Assembly: GCA_004796375.1 (NCBI GenBank)
Contig: QZLA01000234.1
Coordinates: forward strand, 31,671 to 95,670
DNA: 64,000 nt
Direction of reading: 5' to 3'
Source of the DNA: Desulfobacteraceae bacterium
GTDB taxonomy: Bacteria > Desulfobacterota > Desulfobacteria > Desulfobacterales > Desulfobacteraceae
Every line of letters starts with the position of its first letter. Within the stretch, counting starts at the first letter, position 1. Shown here piece after piece: positions 1-8,315 of the stretch. The notes under the pieces were generated by a model that had not been told where the DNA came from, ran no database searches, and saw nothing but the letters and a program-made list of their open reading frames with translations. The position numbers were made by a program, and so were the translations under genes.

Positions 1-2
1 AG

Positions 3-233
3 GGCGTGCACACGGTTCCGGCGGCCGTGTGTTACGAAAACAGGGAAGCGGCATGGATCGGGGACGATACGTTTGTGCCTCATTTCCTAAGAATTTTCAG
101 GAATCGTCGTCTTAACGCAGACCTGACATTCGGTCCGGTTTTTTCAGAGCAGCCGGCGGATATCCTGCGCGAGGACTGCCACCGGACCATTCACGATGCC
201 TTGCTGCGCAGGGAAAGCATGGAAGCGGCATAG
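3..233 (+). CDS. C-terminal part of a probable PlsC-like acyltransferase (truncated by window edge)
   Basis: An open frame enters from the left edge and ends at TAG 231-233. The visible 76 or so residues have the look of the end of a 1-acyl-glycerol-3-phosphate acyltransferase: a V-P-A-A-V-C-Y segment followed by a short F-G-P-V-F block and a terminal helix with basic residues. The HX4D catalytic motif would lie upstream, outside the window, so the family call is not proven. Its last 43 bases overlap the 3' end of the convergent radical SAM gene, so the two transcripts would be antisense at their ends. If correct, it would acylate lysophospholipid at the membrane. Confidence 0.5.
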   Translation, partial: GVHTVPAAVCYENREAAWIGDDTFVPHFLRIFRNRRLNADLTFGPVFSEQPADILREDCHRTIHDALLRRESMEAA

Positions 234-1543
234 CTTTTCTGCTGACGGATATTACGATTCAGGTCAAACCGTGACAATCGTTTAGGGTCGGGTGCAGATC
301 GGCCGTTAAACAAGGTGCAGGCACGATAGTAGCGGATATCATTCTGCCATAGTGAGAAATACGCCGGGTCCTGTATAAATCTTCGGACCAGTCCGCCAGG
401 GCGGTTGAACAGGTCCAGAAACGGTGCAAATAGTTCCGAGGGATCCCGGAAACACTCCCAGTCACACTTCCTGCACTCGGCCCGGGGGTCAATCCGGGGC
501 AGGTCTATATCAGCGAAACTTCCCATGTTTTCATTTCCCCGGTATCCACAGGGAAAGACATGGCCATTTTCAGAGTCCATGAAGAAGAAGTCAATACCGC
601 CCCTGCAGCCGACCTCCATATGGGATGACCGGACCTGGTCCGTGTCGTACTGCCGTGCCAGCATGTACAGTGATGACAGGGGGGTAAAGATTCTCAGGCG
701 ATGTCGGTGGTGGGGAATGACATCCATCAGCGCGCGATAGAGTGCGCTCTTTTCCCTTTTGGAAAAGCGGACCACATTATCCACAGCAGTAGCCGCATAC
801 ACCGCACTCAATCCCAGGTCCTGCTCCTGGTCCCCCATGCTCATGGGGTAGCAGGTGTTGACGATGGTGAATCCCAGGTTGGCCGCCTGACGGTAAAACT
901 GGTCAAACGCCCGCCTGAATGCAGCGTAAAACGCATGGATGTATCTATCCTCGCTGGTGTAGGCATGCCGGCCCAACAGCCGTGTGGGATCACCTCCAAC
1001 CAGACGGTTGATGCCGAGATTCACCGATGGATATAATCCATTTGAGTGGAAAATGGGCAGCGCTTTTTCAATCCCTCTGACAACACCGTCCAAGCCTCTC
1101 ATCTGCTCATGGACGCTGGGAATTGCAGAATCCAGGCTGATCCAGAAATTTCGCAACGGGGTATCAGCGAGTTTTTCAGCAAGTGTTTTGACCCGGTCTT
1201 CAAATCCGGGACGATGGCTGCTTTTGAACAGGAAACCATTGGTGCCGGTACGGATATATTCAATACCGGCTTTTCCGGCATGTCTGATCAGCTCGGTCAG
1301 GAGATCGAGGTGAAGGAGCGGCTCTCCGCCTGTGAATGACACGGCCTGGACGCCCTTGGCAGCTGCAGCATCAAGGGTGCGTTTGATGGTATCGATATCC
1401 AGAGTGGATCTCGGAATCTTGGCGGTCACCCGCATACCGCACTGAGGGCATTGTGCATTACACTGATTGGTGATCTGGATCACCAGCTGCGGTGGGATCC
1501 GGTCGCGGTAAATCGGTTTGATGTTCTTAAGCAATGGGGTCAT
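191..1543 (-). CDS. Radical SAM protein with SPASM-like C-terminal cysteines
   Basis: A 450-residue protein. The radical SAM cluster motif C-x3-C-x2-C (CNAQCPQC) lies near residue 28, followed by a clear FTGGEPLL motif near residue 70, so it should bind a 4Fe-4S cluster and S-adenosylmethionine. The C-terminal third holds further cysteines (GCRGG, FPCGYRG, ECRKCDWEC), which resembles a SPASM/Twitch auxiliary-cluster region used by peptide- or carbohydrate-modifying family members. The substrate is not predictable. It is the last gene of a minus-strand operon; its ATG follows the stop of the DksA-like gene by three bases, suggesting translational coupling. Its partners are two glycosyltransferases, so glycan or glycolipid modification is one reading, by context only. 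Confidence 0.85.
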   Translation of the reverse strand: MTPLLKNIKPIYRDRIPPQLVIQITNQCNAQCPQCGMRVTAKIPRSTLDIDTIKRTLDAAAAKGVQAVSFTGGEPLLHLDLLTELIRHAGKAGIEYIRTGTNGFLFKSSHRPGFEDRVKTLAEKLADTPLRNFWISLDSAIPSVHEQMRGLDGVVRGIEKALPIFHSNGLYPSVNLGINRLVGGDPTRLLGRHAYTSEDRYIHAFYAAFRRAFDQFYRQAANLGFTIVNTCYPMSMGDQEQDLGLSAVYAATAVDNVVRFSKREKSALYRALMDVIPHHRHRLRIFTPLSSLYMLARQYDTDQVRSSHMEVGCRGGIDFFFMDSENGHVFPCGYRGNENMGSFADIDLPRIDPRAECRKCDWECFRDPSELFAPFLDLFNRPGGLVRRFIQDPAYFSLWQNDIRYYRACTLFNGRSAPDPKRLSRFDLNRNIRQQKSYAASMLSLRSKAS

Positions 1544-1546
1544 AGG

Positions 1547-1963
1547 CTAATTCCGTATCTCTTCAAGGGATTCAAGGGCTTCAATGGACAGAGTGGCACA
1601 GGGCATGGCCTCAAGACGCTTGATGCCGATTTTCTTCCCGGTAAATTCGCAGTATCCAAAGGTGCCGTCTTCGATTCTTTCAAGTGCCTTTTCAATCTCT
1701 TTGATCAGCAGGGAGTGGCGTTCAAACACAGTGATTTCCGCCTCTATATCGATCCAGGAATTACTCCGGTCAATAATATCGGCATGGGCATACTTGAGGT
1801 TTTTAATCTTTTCCATCCGGTGGCCGGTTTTTTCGACCAGTTCGATTTTCTGCTGGATGAGCTTGTTTTTAAAATACTTAAGCTGATCGCCGTTCATATA
1901 CGGCTCGTCTGTGGACGGTCTGTAATTGAACGGGTCAAACGGTTGATCGATCACTTTCTCCAT
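1547..1963 (-). CDS. DksA/TraR-family protein with degenerate zinc finger
   Basis: A 138-residue protein with the DksA layout: N-terminal helix, coiled coil (about residues 27-100) and the C-terminal G-x-G-I-K-R-L-E-A block. DksA proteins bind in the RNA polymerase secondary channel and act with ppGpp. Two departures are visible. The four zinc-ligand positions read C105, T108, S126 and A129 instead of four cysteines, with one extra Cys at 122, so zinc binding is unlikely in the standard way. The coiled-coil tip reads D62-x2-D65-R-S67 rather than DxxDxA. The start is supported by GGAGGTG six bases upstream. It sits between a glycosyltransferase gene and a radical SAM gene in one operon. Confidence 0.85.
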   Translation of the reverse strand: MEKVIDQPFDPFNYRPSTDEPYMNGDQLKYFKNKLIQQKIELVEKTGHRMEKIKNLKYAHADIIDRSNSWIDIEAEITVFERHSLLIKEIEKALERIEDGTFGYCEFTGKKIGIKRLEAMPCATLSIEALESLEEIRN

Positions 1964-1988
1964 AATTCACCTCCAATTCGCATAAATT

Positions 1989-3014
1989 CTATTGAGTCCA
2001 GGCCTGGTTGACCAACTCCCTGGTGTTGTCCCAGCTGCCTTTAACAATCCATCTGGCGATCAGGTCCGCCACATTGGGGTAATGGGTTTTTATGAAAGAT
2101 TCAGTAGTCAACCAGGATTTAAGAACGGACGAATCCAGAAAATCCATGGTTGTACCGAGTTTAAGCCATTCTAATGCTTTAGCATTGGATGCCTGTTCAA
2201 ATTGCCCGATCAGTGGTTTGGCAAGGATTTTCTTGCCCAGGTGAAGCGCTTCACTGGGCAGTTCGAATCCTGCATTGCAGATGACGCCGGAGCAAACCGA
2301 AAGGTGTTCATAAAAGGATTTTTTTGAAAAGGGATGCCAGGTAATATGTCCCTCTTTCCTGATGCCCTTACCGGAGTGGCCTGAATATACAGCAAATTTG
2401 AATGTGTCGGCTTTTTGTAAAAATGCAGAGATTTCTTTGTCGCTTTCAAAAGGAAGGTATACCAGAACCAGGTTATCAACGATTTCTGAAGAGATATGTA
2501 CGTTGGCATTGATAACCGGCGGGGCAATGGGCTGGTTGAAATGGTGCCAGTGCAGGCCGATACTGACATCGGCAGATGCGAAATATTTCATGATTGCCCG
2601 GTCGATATGGCCCGAAGCGGCCATGGGGATATCATGCAGGAATGCATACTGGTGCCCGATGCCGATGCTGGGGATGTTGTGCCGTTTTGAAATCAATGAA
2701 GTCAAGGGCTCAAAATCGGTCACCACAAGATCATACCCCTTTGGGTCAAAGGTCAGGGCATTTTTCAAAAAGCGGTATATGGAAAGATTCCTCAATGTAT
2801 CCATGGTGCTGATCCGGCCGTTGCGATAGTTAAAGGTAAACCCTTTGAAAAATCTGCAGGAGTCGATAATTGTTCGGTCAAACACCTTGTCCTCGTCGCA
2901 GCCGCTGAATAGGACGTCCACATGGGCACCCAGGGCTTTCAGATGATGAATGATCTGTGTCGACCGGCTGACATGGCCGTTTCCGGTCCCCTGGATGCCG
3001 AAAAGAATATTCAT
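1989..3014 (-). CDS. Glycosyltransferase of the MJ1255 / UDP-glucuronosyltransferase-like type
   Basis: A 341-residue protein beginning MNILFGIQGTGNGH, the nucleotide-sugar-transferase style N-terminal loop (G-x-G-x-G-H) of GT28/GT1-like enzymes related to the archaeal MJ1255 group. Toward the C-terminus a GVICNAGFELPSEALHLGKK block matches the donor-binding region of GT-B enzymes. It should transfer a sugar from a nucleotide donor to a lipid or glycan acceptor at the cytoplasmic face of the membrane. I chose the ATG at 3014 because homologous proteins start right at this strand; the frame is open for 31 codons further upstream, but that stretch overlaps the preceding gene. The gap to the PHP-glycosyltransferase gene is about 20 bases, so they are probably co-transcribed. 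Confidence 0.75.
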   Translation of the reverse strand: MNILFGIQGTGNGHVSRSTQIIHHLKALGAHVDVLFSGCDEDKVFDRTIIDSCRFFKGFTFNYRNGRISTMDTLRNLSIYRFLKNALTFDPKGYDLVVTDFEPLTSLISKRHNIPSIGIGHQYAFLHDIPMAASGHIDRAIMKYFASADVSIGLHWHHFNQPIAPPVINANVHISSEIVDNLVLVYLPFESDKEISAFLQKADTFKFAVYSGHSGKGIRKEGHITWHPFSKKSFYEHLSVCSGVICNAGFELPSEALHLGKKILAKPLIGQFEQASNAKALEWLKLGTTMDFLDSSVLKSWLTTESFIKTHYPNVADLIARWIVKGSWDNTRELVNQAWTQ

Positions 3015-3033
3015 TGCTAATAGCGGGTCAAGA

Positions 3034-5448
3034 TCAGGCGGCCACCCGTTTATCTTTATTCTTCTCTTTGATGATGGGTTCCCCGATGATATCGGACAGC
3101 GCATCATTCCAGTCGTATTTCTGGCGGATACGATCCCGGCATTCCTCTTTCAAGGCCATGAATTTTTCCGGGTGTTTGACCCTCATGGTGTGAATCTCCA
3201 TCACCCTGTCGACCCAGGAAATCGGATCAGACAGCTTCAGGACATGCCCTGTCCGGCCGTCCTCAATAATCTCCTGGGGCCCGCCAACATCGGTAACCAG
3301 GGCGGGCAGGCCGCATGCCTGGGCTTCGAGGATCACCATGCCAAATGTGTCGGTGGTGCTTGGAAAAACAAAGATATCGGCGAATTCGTAGTAGGTCTGC
3401 AGTTCCTCTGTCTGAAGATATCCGGTGAACAGGATCCGGTCATATGCACGGTATTTGTCCTTAAAATACTCAAGATCAGGACCATCACCGCAGAAGATCA
3501 GGTTCAGTTCGGGAACCTTTTCAAGGGACTGTGTGTAGATATCCATGAGAAACTGAATGTTTTTGTCCTTACTGACCCTGCCGGCCCACAAGAGTGTGGT
3601 CCCCGGTTTGATGCCGCTGCGGTTTTTAAAATTGTCGATCCATGCCGGAGACACCTGGAGGGGGTCCACATTGAATCCGCGTTTGAAAATGCTCATTTTT
3701 TCGCTGTTGTAATTTTGCTCTTCCAAGATACGTATGTATTCCCTGGTGGGGACTTTAATATGGCTTGAGAATGAATAGAACCGGTTGAGTGAGGACTGGA
3801 TGAGACCTGCAACCGCCTCATCTCCAAAAATCAATCCGGCCTGTGCACCAAAATCAGTATGATAGATCGATACACACTCTATTCCCAGTATACCGGCCAT
3901 GAGCATTCCTAACATACCTACAGGGCCCGGTGTGGATACGATGATCCGCTCCGGCCGGTATTTGTAGATCATCTCAATGGAAGCCAGAAGTGACGGGAAG
4001 TTCAATGTATAGGAATGGTAAAACTCAGGGGTGATAGAGTAAATGCAGGGCAGGTACATCAGGTTGGGTTCATTGGCATTCAGCCTTGCCTGATCATTGG
4101 TGCACCCGACAAATGTCAGGTTCATGTTGCGGTCAACCGCCTCTTTTCTAAATTTGCCCAGGGTTACGGATACCCCGTTCAGGTCGTGCAGGGTATCTGA
4201 AAACCAGAGAATTTTCTTGCTGTTTATACTGCCTTTCCCAACATATTTGTGTTTCAGTTCGATAATGGTGTCACGGTCCTGAGACAGGTGGCGAAGGGAT
4301 GAAAAAAACGGCACGGAGATAAAAAACGCAGGCAACGCTGAAGCCAGATTTCTGAAAAGCTTTCCGATGTCTCCCTTTGAAAGGTCGTTCACAAAGGAAT
4401 CGATGAGCAATTTGAAAAATTCATCCAGCAACAGCCCCATGCTCTTGTAGATCCCGTCCATTTTGGCCTCAGTATCCGCGGCATTGATCATGTCTGACCA
4501 ATTGTATACATCCTCAAAAAATTTCAGGATGATTTTATCCTTGACCTTGCGGCCCTTTTTGGCTTTTCTAAGGGTGACCCATCGTTTCAGGCGGCTTTGT
4601 TTATCTTCGAACACCACCTCATTGATAAAGGCGAGAATACCGCCGGGGGCATTTTTCCGGGCCGTAGCAGAATAATCGCAGAATATTTTATATATGGAAA
4701 ATGCAAAGGACTTGTAATCATTGCATCGTCCCTGGCTCGTTGTGTGTTTGTCTCTGATGCTGTTGATGAATGCATCAAGCTTTGGCTGGCATTTGCTGCA
4801 TGTATAGGTCTGTGCAATGAACAGTCCGGCATGGTCGTCAGAACCGGCGGTGAACCCTTTGATCCAGGCATCACTGCTCATGGGTTTAATGCCGTACTTT
4901 GCCGACAGGGTTTTAATCTGGAGCGGGGTGAGGTTTCTGAGGATATCCTGCCATGATTCATTGTAATACCGGTTCCTGGCACCATTCAGTCCTTCAAAGA
5001 CATCAAACAGAAGAATCAGCTTTTCAAGGATTTCCATATCCAGCTTGCCGTTGATGCTGTAAAAACCGTGGGCCACAGAGTAGGCAATCCCCTGGGTTTG
5101 GATGTATTCTCTTAAAGAGTAGATGTTGTGCCTGAGCGCATCAATTTTTTCAAACTGCTCCGGCGTGATATCGTACACCAATACATGAATTTTACAGCGG
5201 TTCTCAGGAAAATAGGTCGTGATTTCAGAGCTGATAAAGGTGTCGCCCGGGTATTTTTCAACCAGTTCAAGTGCACCCTCAATAGTGTTGTGGTCTGTCA
5301 CCGTTACAAAATCCATACCCCGGGCTTTGGCAGTATCATATAAGGTGTCGATACGGGTATAGGACTCTCTGGCGCCTACTTTCTGGAGAAACCATTCTGA
5401 TGGTCTTTTTGAAGCTTCCGAGTGGACATGAAGGTCAGCACGAATCAC
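3034..5448 (-). CDS. PHP-domain / GT4 glycosyltransferase fusion
   Basis: An 804-residue two-domain protein. The N-terminal half is a PHP phosphoesterase-type domain with its metal ligands visible: ADLHVHS, TVTDHNTIEG, the SSE block, AHGF and GSDDHAG. The C-terminal part, from about residue 400, is a GT4 glycosyltransferase: KKILWFSDTLHDLNGVS start, LLWAGRVSKDKN, FVFPSTTDTFGMVILEAQA with the donor-binding glutamate, and GLPALVTDVGGPQEI. Roughly 200 residues of unrecognised linker lie between. The enzyme likely transfers a sugar; the PHP half may hydrolyse a phosphate from the substrate or product. I prefer the GTG start at 5448, seven bases after GGAGG, over the TTG at 5469. First gene of the four-gene minus-strand operon. 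Confidence 0.85.
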   Translation of the reverse strand: MIRADLHVHSEASKRPSEWFLQKVGARESYTRIDTLYDTAKARGMDFVTVTDHNTIEGALELVEKYPGDTFISSEITTYFPENRCKIHVLVYDITPEQFEKIDALRHNIYSLREYIQTQGIAYSVAHGFYSINGKLDMEILEKLILLFDVFEGLNGARNRYYNESWQDILRNLTPLQIKTLSAKYGIKPMSSDAWIKGFTAGSDDHAGLFIAQTYTCSKCQPKLDAFINSIRDKHTTSQGRCNDYKSFAFSIYKIFCDYSATARKNAPGGILAFINEVVFEDKQSRLKRWVTLRKAKKGRKVKDKIILKFFEDVYNWSDMINAADTEAKMDGIYKSMGLLLDEFFKLLIDSFVNDLSKGDIGKLFRNLASALPAFFISVPFFSSLRHLSQDRDTIIELKHKYVGKGSINSKKILWFSDTLHDLNGVSVTLGKFRKEAVDRNMNLTFVGCTNDQARLNANEPNLMYLPCIYSITPEFYHSYTLNFPSLLASIEMIYKYRPERIIVSTPGPVGMLGMLMAGILGIECVSIYHTDFGAQAGLIFGDEAVAGLIQSSLNRFYSFSSHIKVPTREYIRILEEQNYNSEKMSIFKRGFNVDPLQVSPAWIDNFKNRSGIKPGTTLLWAGRVSKDKNIQFLMDIYTQSLEKVPELNLIFCGDGPDLEYFKDKYRAYDRILFTGYLQTEELQTYYEFADIFVFPSTTDTFGMVILEAQACGLPALVTDVGGPQEIIEDGRTGHVLKLSDPISWVDRVMEIHTMRVKHPEKFMALKEECRDRIRQKYDWNDALSDIIGEPIIKEKNKDKRVAA

Positions 5449-5503
5449 AACCTCTCCTCCCCTGTTCAAGTGGTTTTTGTTGCCCTCTATTTAGGGGAGA
5501 CGT

Positions 5504-5647
5504 ATGAGATTTGAATTAGAAACTGATGTTGAATCGGTAAAATATGCCCTGGGCAGCCAATACGGTTATGGAAACTATTTTGTCATAATGGTTATTATTG
5601 GTCTGTTGGGGTTTGTTTGGAAAAAATACTATTTTCATATTGACTGA
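5504..5647 (+). CDS. 47-residue putative single-span membrane peptide
   Basis: A short frame in the divergent gap: ATG at 5504 preceded by AGGGGAG about four bases upstream, stop TGA at 5645-5647. The product has an acidic N-terminal stretch (MRFELETDVE), a glycine/tyrosine-rich turn, then one hydrophobic segment (FVIMVIIGLLGFVW, about residues 26-39) followed by a basic KK, which gives a plausible N-out or tail-anchored topology. I recognise no family. It lies between the start of the PHP-glycosyltransferase operon on the other strand and the TiaS-like gene downstream. Good ribosome binding site and sensible composition support it; its short length and lack of a known relative weaken it. Confidence 0.45.
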   Translation: MRFELETDVESVKYALGSQYGYGNYFVIMVIIGLLGFVWKKYYFHID

Positions 5648-5714
5648 AACGGACATAGGCGGTAAAAAATGTCCATGAAAATTGACTGTTTGACGCGTGT
5701 GAGGAGGGTATTGT

Positions 5715-6467
5715 TTGACATATTTAATGGCCATCGATGACACAGATATGCCGGATACCCCTGGCACGGGCTGGCTGGTTCAGGAGTTGACCGAGATTTT
5801 TACACGAAATGGATGGGCAGCCTGCTCCACCATTTCCCGGCACCAGTTATATGTCCATGAGGATGTACCATACACCTCACATAACTCTGCCATGTGTTTT
5901 GAGCTGAGCCTGCTGGGGTGTGATGAGCAAAAGCTGGTTGACTACACCTGCAGTTTTCTCGAAGAACGTCATGTCAGGGGATCAGACCCAGGGTTCTGCC
6001 TGGCGGTCAAGGAGGATGCGAATGCAGGGCAGTTGCTCATGGCATTTGGTTCCCGGGCGAAGTCAGAGGTGATTCCGATATCTGACGCCTATGATACGGC
6101 AGAGGCGGCCGGGGTTCATCTGTCCGAACACGGTGGAACCGGGCAGGGGGTGATCGGGGCACTGGCTGCAATCGGATTGCGGTTGAACGGAAATGACGGT
6201 CGATATCGCGGGTGGTATCATTTTGGCCGACCCGGTGATATCGTGACGGTCAGCGATCTGTGTGGCCATGATTTTGTCGATGTGGTGGCCACCCCGGACG
6301 GTGAAGTCCTGAGCGTGCAGGAGCCGGTGTCCATCGGTTCGGAAAAGACCAAGACGGTCCGCATCGGTCATCGTCAGGTGATCCTGGCAGTGACGCAAGG
6401 CTGCAACGGTACCCCGCACCAAACCCGGTACCGGACAATCACTCAGGTGGAGGCAAAGTCTTACTGA
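5715..6467 (+). CDS. TiaS-like (tRNA-Ile2 agmatinylcytidine synthetase N-domain-like) protein
   Basis: A 250-residue protein resembling the catalytic half of archaeal TiaS: an IDDTD motif at residues 7-11 followed by a GTGW turn, a V-P-Y-T-S-H-N-S-A block, GSDPGF, and GTGQGVIGALAAIG near residue 140, equivalent to the GRGLxGALAAIG signature. The OB-fold and zinc-ribbon modules of full TiaS are absent. TiaS phosphorylates C34 of tRNA-Ile2 with ATP and adds agmatine; bacteria use TilS instead, and a tilS gene is present at 26455-27501, so this protein probably does something else. The start is TTG at 5715, seven bases after GAGGAGG. The neighbouring gene is the tRNA methyltransferase trmO, about 110 bases downstream. 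Confidence 0.6.
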   Translation: MTYLMAIDDTDMPDTPGTGWLVQELTEIFTRNGWAACSTISRHQLYVHEDVPYTSHNSAMCFELSLLGCDEQKLVDYTCSFLEERHVRGSDPGFCLAVKEDANAGQLLMAFGSRAKSEVIPISDAYDTAEAAGVHLSEHGGTGQGVIGALAAIGLRLNGNDGRYRGWYHFGRPGDIVTVSDLCGHDFVDVVATPDGEVLSVQEPVSIGSEKTKTVRIGHRQVILAVTQGCNGTPHQTRYRTITQVEAKSY

Positions 6468-6576
6468 GGCCTTTCCTCGATTTTACTGGATTTTCCCATT
6501 ATTATTTCTTATGATTCTGGCTTGAACTGAAGCACAGGGTCTTACAACAATCTTTTACCTGACAGCGGGTCGGTTT

Positions 6577-7086
6577 ATGAATGACTTAAATATCCAGCCA
6601 ATCGGTGTGATTGAAACCCCATTTGAAAACCCGGAAGGAATGCCGATACAGCCTGAAGGGGCCTTAGGAGTTGAAGGCAGGCTGATTATTGATCCGGTGT
6701 TTGAAGAGGGTCTAAATGATATTGATGGTTTTTCTCACCTGATTTTATTGTACTATTTCCATCGATCAAGCGGCTACGATCTGATGGTCACGCCCTTTAT
6801 GGACAACACCCAAAGAGGGGTGTTTTCCACCCGGGCACCCCGGCGTCCGAGTCAGATCGGATTCTCGGTGGTCAGGCTTTTGAAGCGGGAGGGGCCGATA
6901 CTCTTTATACGGGGTATAGATGTTCTTTGCGGGACACCCCTGCTAGATATCAAGCCCTACGTGCCGAAGTTTGATGCAAAAGACGCGGAGGCTGTCGGCT
7001 GGCTGGAAACTCATCAGCACAAGGTTGCTCGTATAACATCTGATAGCCGCTTTTCTAATCAAAGTCAAAAAACGGATAATCAATAA
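6577..7086 (+). CDS. trmO: TrmO/TsaA-family tRNA-Thr (t6A37) methyltransferase
   Basis: A 169-residue protein with the typical TsaA/YaeB opening (IQPIGVIETPFENPEGMPIQ) and the signature blocks GFSHLILLYYFH, FSTRAPRRPSQIGFSVVRLL and GIDVLCGTPLLDIKPYVP. Family members in Escherichia coli methylate N6-threonylcarbamoyladenosine at position 37 of tRNA-Thr using S-adenosylmethionine through a small beta-barrel; shorter homologues like this one lack the C-terminal extension of the E. coli protein, and some may act on other substrates. No strong ribosome binding site precedes the ATG. It is followed 17 bases later by the molybdenum storage protein homologue, so the two are likely co-transcribed. Confidence 0.8.
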   Translation: MNDLNIQPIGVIETPFENPEGMPIQPEGALGVEGRLIIDPVFEEGLNDIDGFSHLILLYYFHRSSGYDLMVTPFMDNTQRGVFSTRAPRRPSQIGFSVVRLLKREGPILFIRGIDVLCGTPLLDIKPYVPKFDAKDAEAVGWLETHQHKVARITSDSRFSNQSQKTDNQ

Positions 7087-7103
7087 TCTTACTGGAGGAT
7101 GAT

Positions 7104-7955
7104 ATGGGAAAGCTGATAAAGGAAGAGGATTCAAAGGGAAGGCTTCATATTGATACGCCTTTGTTGGGGGAATCTCTGGTGAGCAAGGAGTTTCTGCAGA
7201 AAACAGAGTCTGATGAATACTTCAGAATGCATCCGGATATAAACGTGTTGAAGATCGGCGGTCAGAGTATTATGGATCGGGGGGCCAAGGCAATTCTTCC
7301 GATCCTTGACGAGTTGATCAAGCTCAAGGATGAGTATAAGCTTCTTCTGATGACCGGGGGCGGTACCCGGGCCCGGCATGTCTATAATATCGGGGTGGAT
7401 CTTGGAATGCCCACCGGTGTGCTGTCCAAGCTTGGGGATAAGGTGTCATGGCAAAATGCAGAGATGCTGTCTGTCTTGCTGGCCAAGCACGGCGGTGTCA
7501 AGATCGGCCACGGGGATCACCTGGAGCAGTTGACCATGTTCTGCCGCCAGGGATACCTGCCGATTACCTTCGGGGTTCCGCCGTATGGATTTTTTGAGCA
7601 CCCGGCTGAATACGGATCGATTCCTCCCCACCGGACGGACTGCGGTGCATTTCTGCTGGCAGAAAACATCGGGGCGCGCTCGCTGATTTATCTGAAGGAT
7701 GAAACCGGTCTTTATGATATGGACCCCAAAAAGGCCAAGGGCAGTGCGGATTCCCTCACGTTCTATGACAAGATCTCTGTGGATGAGTTGATCGAGCTGG
7801 ATCTGGATGATCTGATTATTGAACGGCCCATTCTCAAGATGCTCAAGCAGGCCAAGTGTCTCAAGGAGCTCCAGGTGATCGATGCATTGAATAAACCGGA
7901 GCTGATCAAGGATGCCCTTGACGGCAAGCATGTCGGTACAATTATCTATAAGTAG
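7104..7955 (+). CDS. Molybdenum storage protein (MosA/MosB-like) subunit
   Basis: A 283-residue amino-acid-kinase-fold protein. It matches the Azotobacter molybdenum storage protein pattern rather than true uridylate kinase: VLKIGGQSIMDRGAKAILP, MTGGGTRARHVYNIGVDLGM, SIPPHRTDCGAFLLAE and the DETGLYDMDPK block. MoSto is a cytoplasmic hexamer that packs molybdate or tungstate as polyoxometalate clusters in an ATP-dependent way. Azotobacter uses alpha and beta subunits; only one gene is seen here, so a homo-oligomer is possible. GGAGG five bases before the ATG supports the start. It lies about 1.1 kb upstream of the molybdenum hydroxylase operon, consistent with supplying its metal. A perfect terminator-like hairpin follows. 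Confidence 0.8.
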   Translation: MGKLIKEEDSKGRLHIDTPLLGESLVSKEFLQKTESDEYFRMHPDINVLKIGGQSIMDRGAKAILPILDELIKLKDEYKLLLMTGGGTRARHVYNIGVDLGMPTGVLSKLGDKVSWQNAEMLSVLLAKHGGVKIGHGDHLEQLTMFCRQGYLPITFGVPPYGFFEHPAEYGSIPPHRTDCGAFLLAENIGARSLIYLKDETGLYDMDPKKAKGSADSLTFYDKISVDELIELDLDDLIIERPILKMLKQAKCLKELQVIDALNKPELIKDALDGKHVGTIIYK

Positions 7956-8009
7956 ATCAAATAAAATCTTGCCCGGCGTGACCGGATGGCAGCACCCGGC
8001 AAGTCATTG

Positions 8010-8051
8010 AACAAGGGACAGCATGGATATGCTGCCCCTTGTTGATTTTTT
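8010..8051 (+). terminator. Rho-independent terminator after the MoSto-like gene
   Basis: A 15-base stem with one mismatch (left arm AACAAGGGACAGCAT, loop GGAT) is followed by GA and six T. It closes the trmO/MoSto transcript before the convergent small gene at 8063-8272. Confidence 0.85.
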
Positions 8052-8062
8052 AAATAACGGTC

Positions 8063-8272
8063 TTACATTACCCCGTTTTTGTTTCCTGTACCGTGCGCAG
8101 GCAGGTAAATCACCTCAGCCCCGGTTTCCTTGGCAATCACCTCGAGCTCTGTTTTTCGAATGTGGTCAGCATAGATTTTAACATCACTGCCGCTGACACC
8201 GACGACCCTGAAGCGGGGCTTTTTTTCCCCCTTCTCCATTTTACGCCTCTCCCTGACAAATATTTTGCTCAT
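8063..8272 (-). CDS. Small conserved-looking hypothetical protein (69 aa)
   Basis: A 69-residue basic protein (MSKIFVRERRKMEKGEKKPR start) with a compact alpha/beta-looking second half: FRVVGVSGSDVKIYADHIRK, then TELEVIAKETGAEVIYLPA. I do not recognise the family. The start at 8272 has AGGAGGG five bases upstream; an in-frame ATG 16 codons earlier lacks such a site. It is transcribed away from the PadR regulator, sharing an AT-rich intergenic region with dyad symmetries, so it may belong to the same regulon. Its position between a molybdenum storage gene and a molybdenum hydroxylase operon hints at a molybdenum link, but nothing in the sequence proves it. Confidence 0.7.
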   Translation of the reverse strand: MSKIFVRERRKMEKGEKKPRFRVVGVSGSDVKIYADHIRKTELEVIAKETGAEVIYLPAHGTGNKNGVM

Positions 8273-8315
8273 GGCATCCCTCCTGTTGTTGGATGGTCGA
8301 ACCTGTTGTATAATC

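Noticed and set aside
5516..5767. 83-codon minus-strand open frame in the divergent gap
   Set aside because: It runs antisense to the TiaS-like start and to the better-supported small plus-strand frame.
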